This document shows, one piece after another, positions 63,315 through 64,000 of a stretch of DNA of 64,000 bases (position 1 is the first letter of the stretch; every line of letters starts with the position of its first letter). A program made the translations under genes and the position numbers. Source of the stretch: Artemisia argyi. Lineage: Eukaryota; Streptophyta; Magnoliopsida; Asterales; Asteraceae. The notes under the pieces are model-generated. The model made no database searches, had not been told where the DNA came from, and worked only from the letters and a program-made list of their open reading frames with translations. Where the stretch lies: NCBI GenBank assembly GCA_030686995.1, contig CM060703.1, positions 6,926,597 to 6,990,596 on the forward strand, in the 5' to 3' direction.

Positions 63315-64000
63315 TCATATTAGGTCGCGGTTAGAGATCGTGCCTCATTTCATTGTATCCACTTTTGTCATTATAGCTATCACACCAGGTGAGTTCATGC
63401 CCTCTATTTTAATTTGTTTTATAACTGTTTTGGGGGAGAATACATGCTCGTTTTCATCTAAATGTATACTTGATTTAATTGATTATGCTACATGTTTAGT
63501 CAAACATTTATTTGCTCCAGTTATGAATTCGTTACTCAATCAAATGTAGTGTATATTCATTTGCATCACACTTAATCCTTTTTACCTTTGGACCCAAGCC
63601 TTTTCCACTATTATGCACACTTAACCGAATGAACCGGCTTTACCACTATGTACATACATGACCAAATGAACGAGTCACATAACCGAATGTACGGGTAACA
63701 TAACCAAATGAATTGGTCATGTAACCGAATGTATTGGTCGAACTACACTTATCTTTAAATATTGGTCCACATATTACTTTTGTCTTCATAAACCAGAACA
63801 TATTTGGCAGTGGGTTATGAACACACAGGTTGCAAGTCTTGTATGGCCGAGGCTTGGAACTGGGTGGATTTACAAAGCCTTTGCTGCGAAATCTTCATCT
63901 CAATGCATTTCATTTTCACTAAACTCTATGAACTCACCAACCTCGTGTTGACACTTTAGCATGTATTTTCAGGTATTAAGCAATGGCACGCTACTGGAGG
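63315..64000. other. Right-edge intergenic DNA with 21-22-bp imperfect tandem repeats
   Basis: From about 63621 to 63740 the words 'cataaccgaatgtacgggta' and 'cataaccaaatgaattggtc' repeat with changes, about five units of 21-22 bp. No gene is recognised; the ORF at 63097-63549 crosses the retroelement fragment antisense and is not credible. Confidence 0.55.

Overview
This window is nuclear DNA of a flowering plant, most likely Asteraceae and perhaps tribe Anthemideae (Tanacetum/Artemisia/Chrysanthemum relatives). The evidence is intron-split genes (TIR-NBS-LRR, 14-3-3, VQ protein), L1-type LINEs, MITEs, Helitron ends, a chromovirus-type Ty3/gypsy element with 3.6-kb LTRs, and a second retroelement ORF of a family I recall from Asteraceae assemblies. 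The family assignment is an inference from memory, not a search.

Layout. 1-2668: LTR and internal end of a minus-strand copia-like or LARD-like element cut by the window edge. 2669-4023: AT-rich host DNA. 4024-26245: a full-length Ty3/gypsy element (TSD taaac) carrying a tRNA-iMet PBS, an extra upstream ORF, gag-pol, a PPT and two near-identical LTRs. Its pol gene is split at 13684-22071 by a younger LTR element (477-bp LTRs with no difference seen, TSD gtaac). That inner element has gag but no pol. It carries an antisense gene and a 958-residue ORF, head-to-head and each with its own TATA-like box, and it is peppered with a 9-bp motif spaced 21 bp apart.

26246-30069: host DNA with a PIF/Harbinger MITE and a Helitron 3' end only about 110 bp upstream of an apparently intact six-exon TNL immune-receptor gene (30070-35623, 1067 aa predicted). 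37099-38160: decayed LINE tail. 38333-39838: complete minus-strand TRIM (two 423-bp LTRs). 40501-42605: hAT, PIF and MULE MITEs. 44550-45359: VQ9-like transcription cofactor gene. 46133-51109: 5'-truncated L1-type LINE with an exact 17-bp TSD. 52186-56655: a local duplication around a divergent three-exon 14-3-3 gene (54096-55702, minus), including a relic of its exon 2, SINE-like sequences and a MITE whose exact empty site survives in the paralogous copy. 57068-62213: Helitrons and MITEs. 62285-63314: broken non-LTR retroelement fragment with a restriction-like endonuclease signature, a 17-G run and a (TAA)n tail.

Together the three host genes (immune receptor, WRKY-interacting VQ cofactor, phosphoprotein adaptor 14-3-3) are ordinary single loci embedded in recent transposon traffic. 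The least ordinary signals are inside the nested retrotransposons: the dense chain of short hairpins in the 3.6-kb LTR, a 30-nt periodic five-hairpin array with compensatory stem changes, and the 21-bp phased motif in the inner element that crosses LTR, coding and non-coding DNA.
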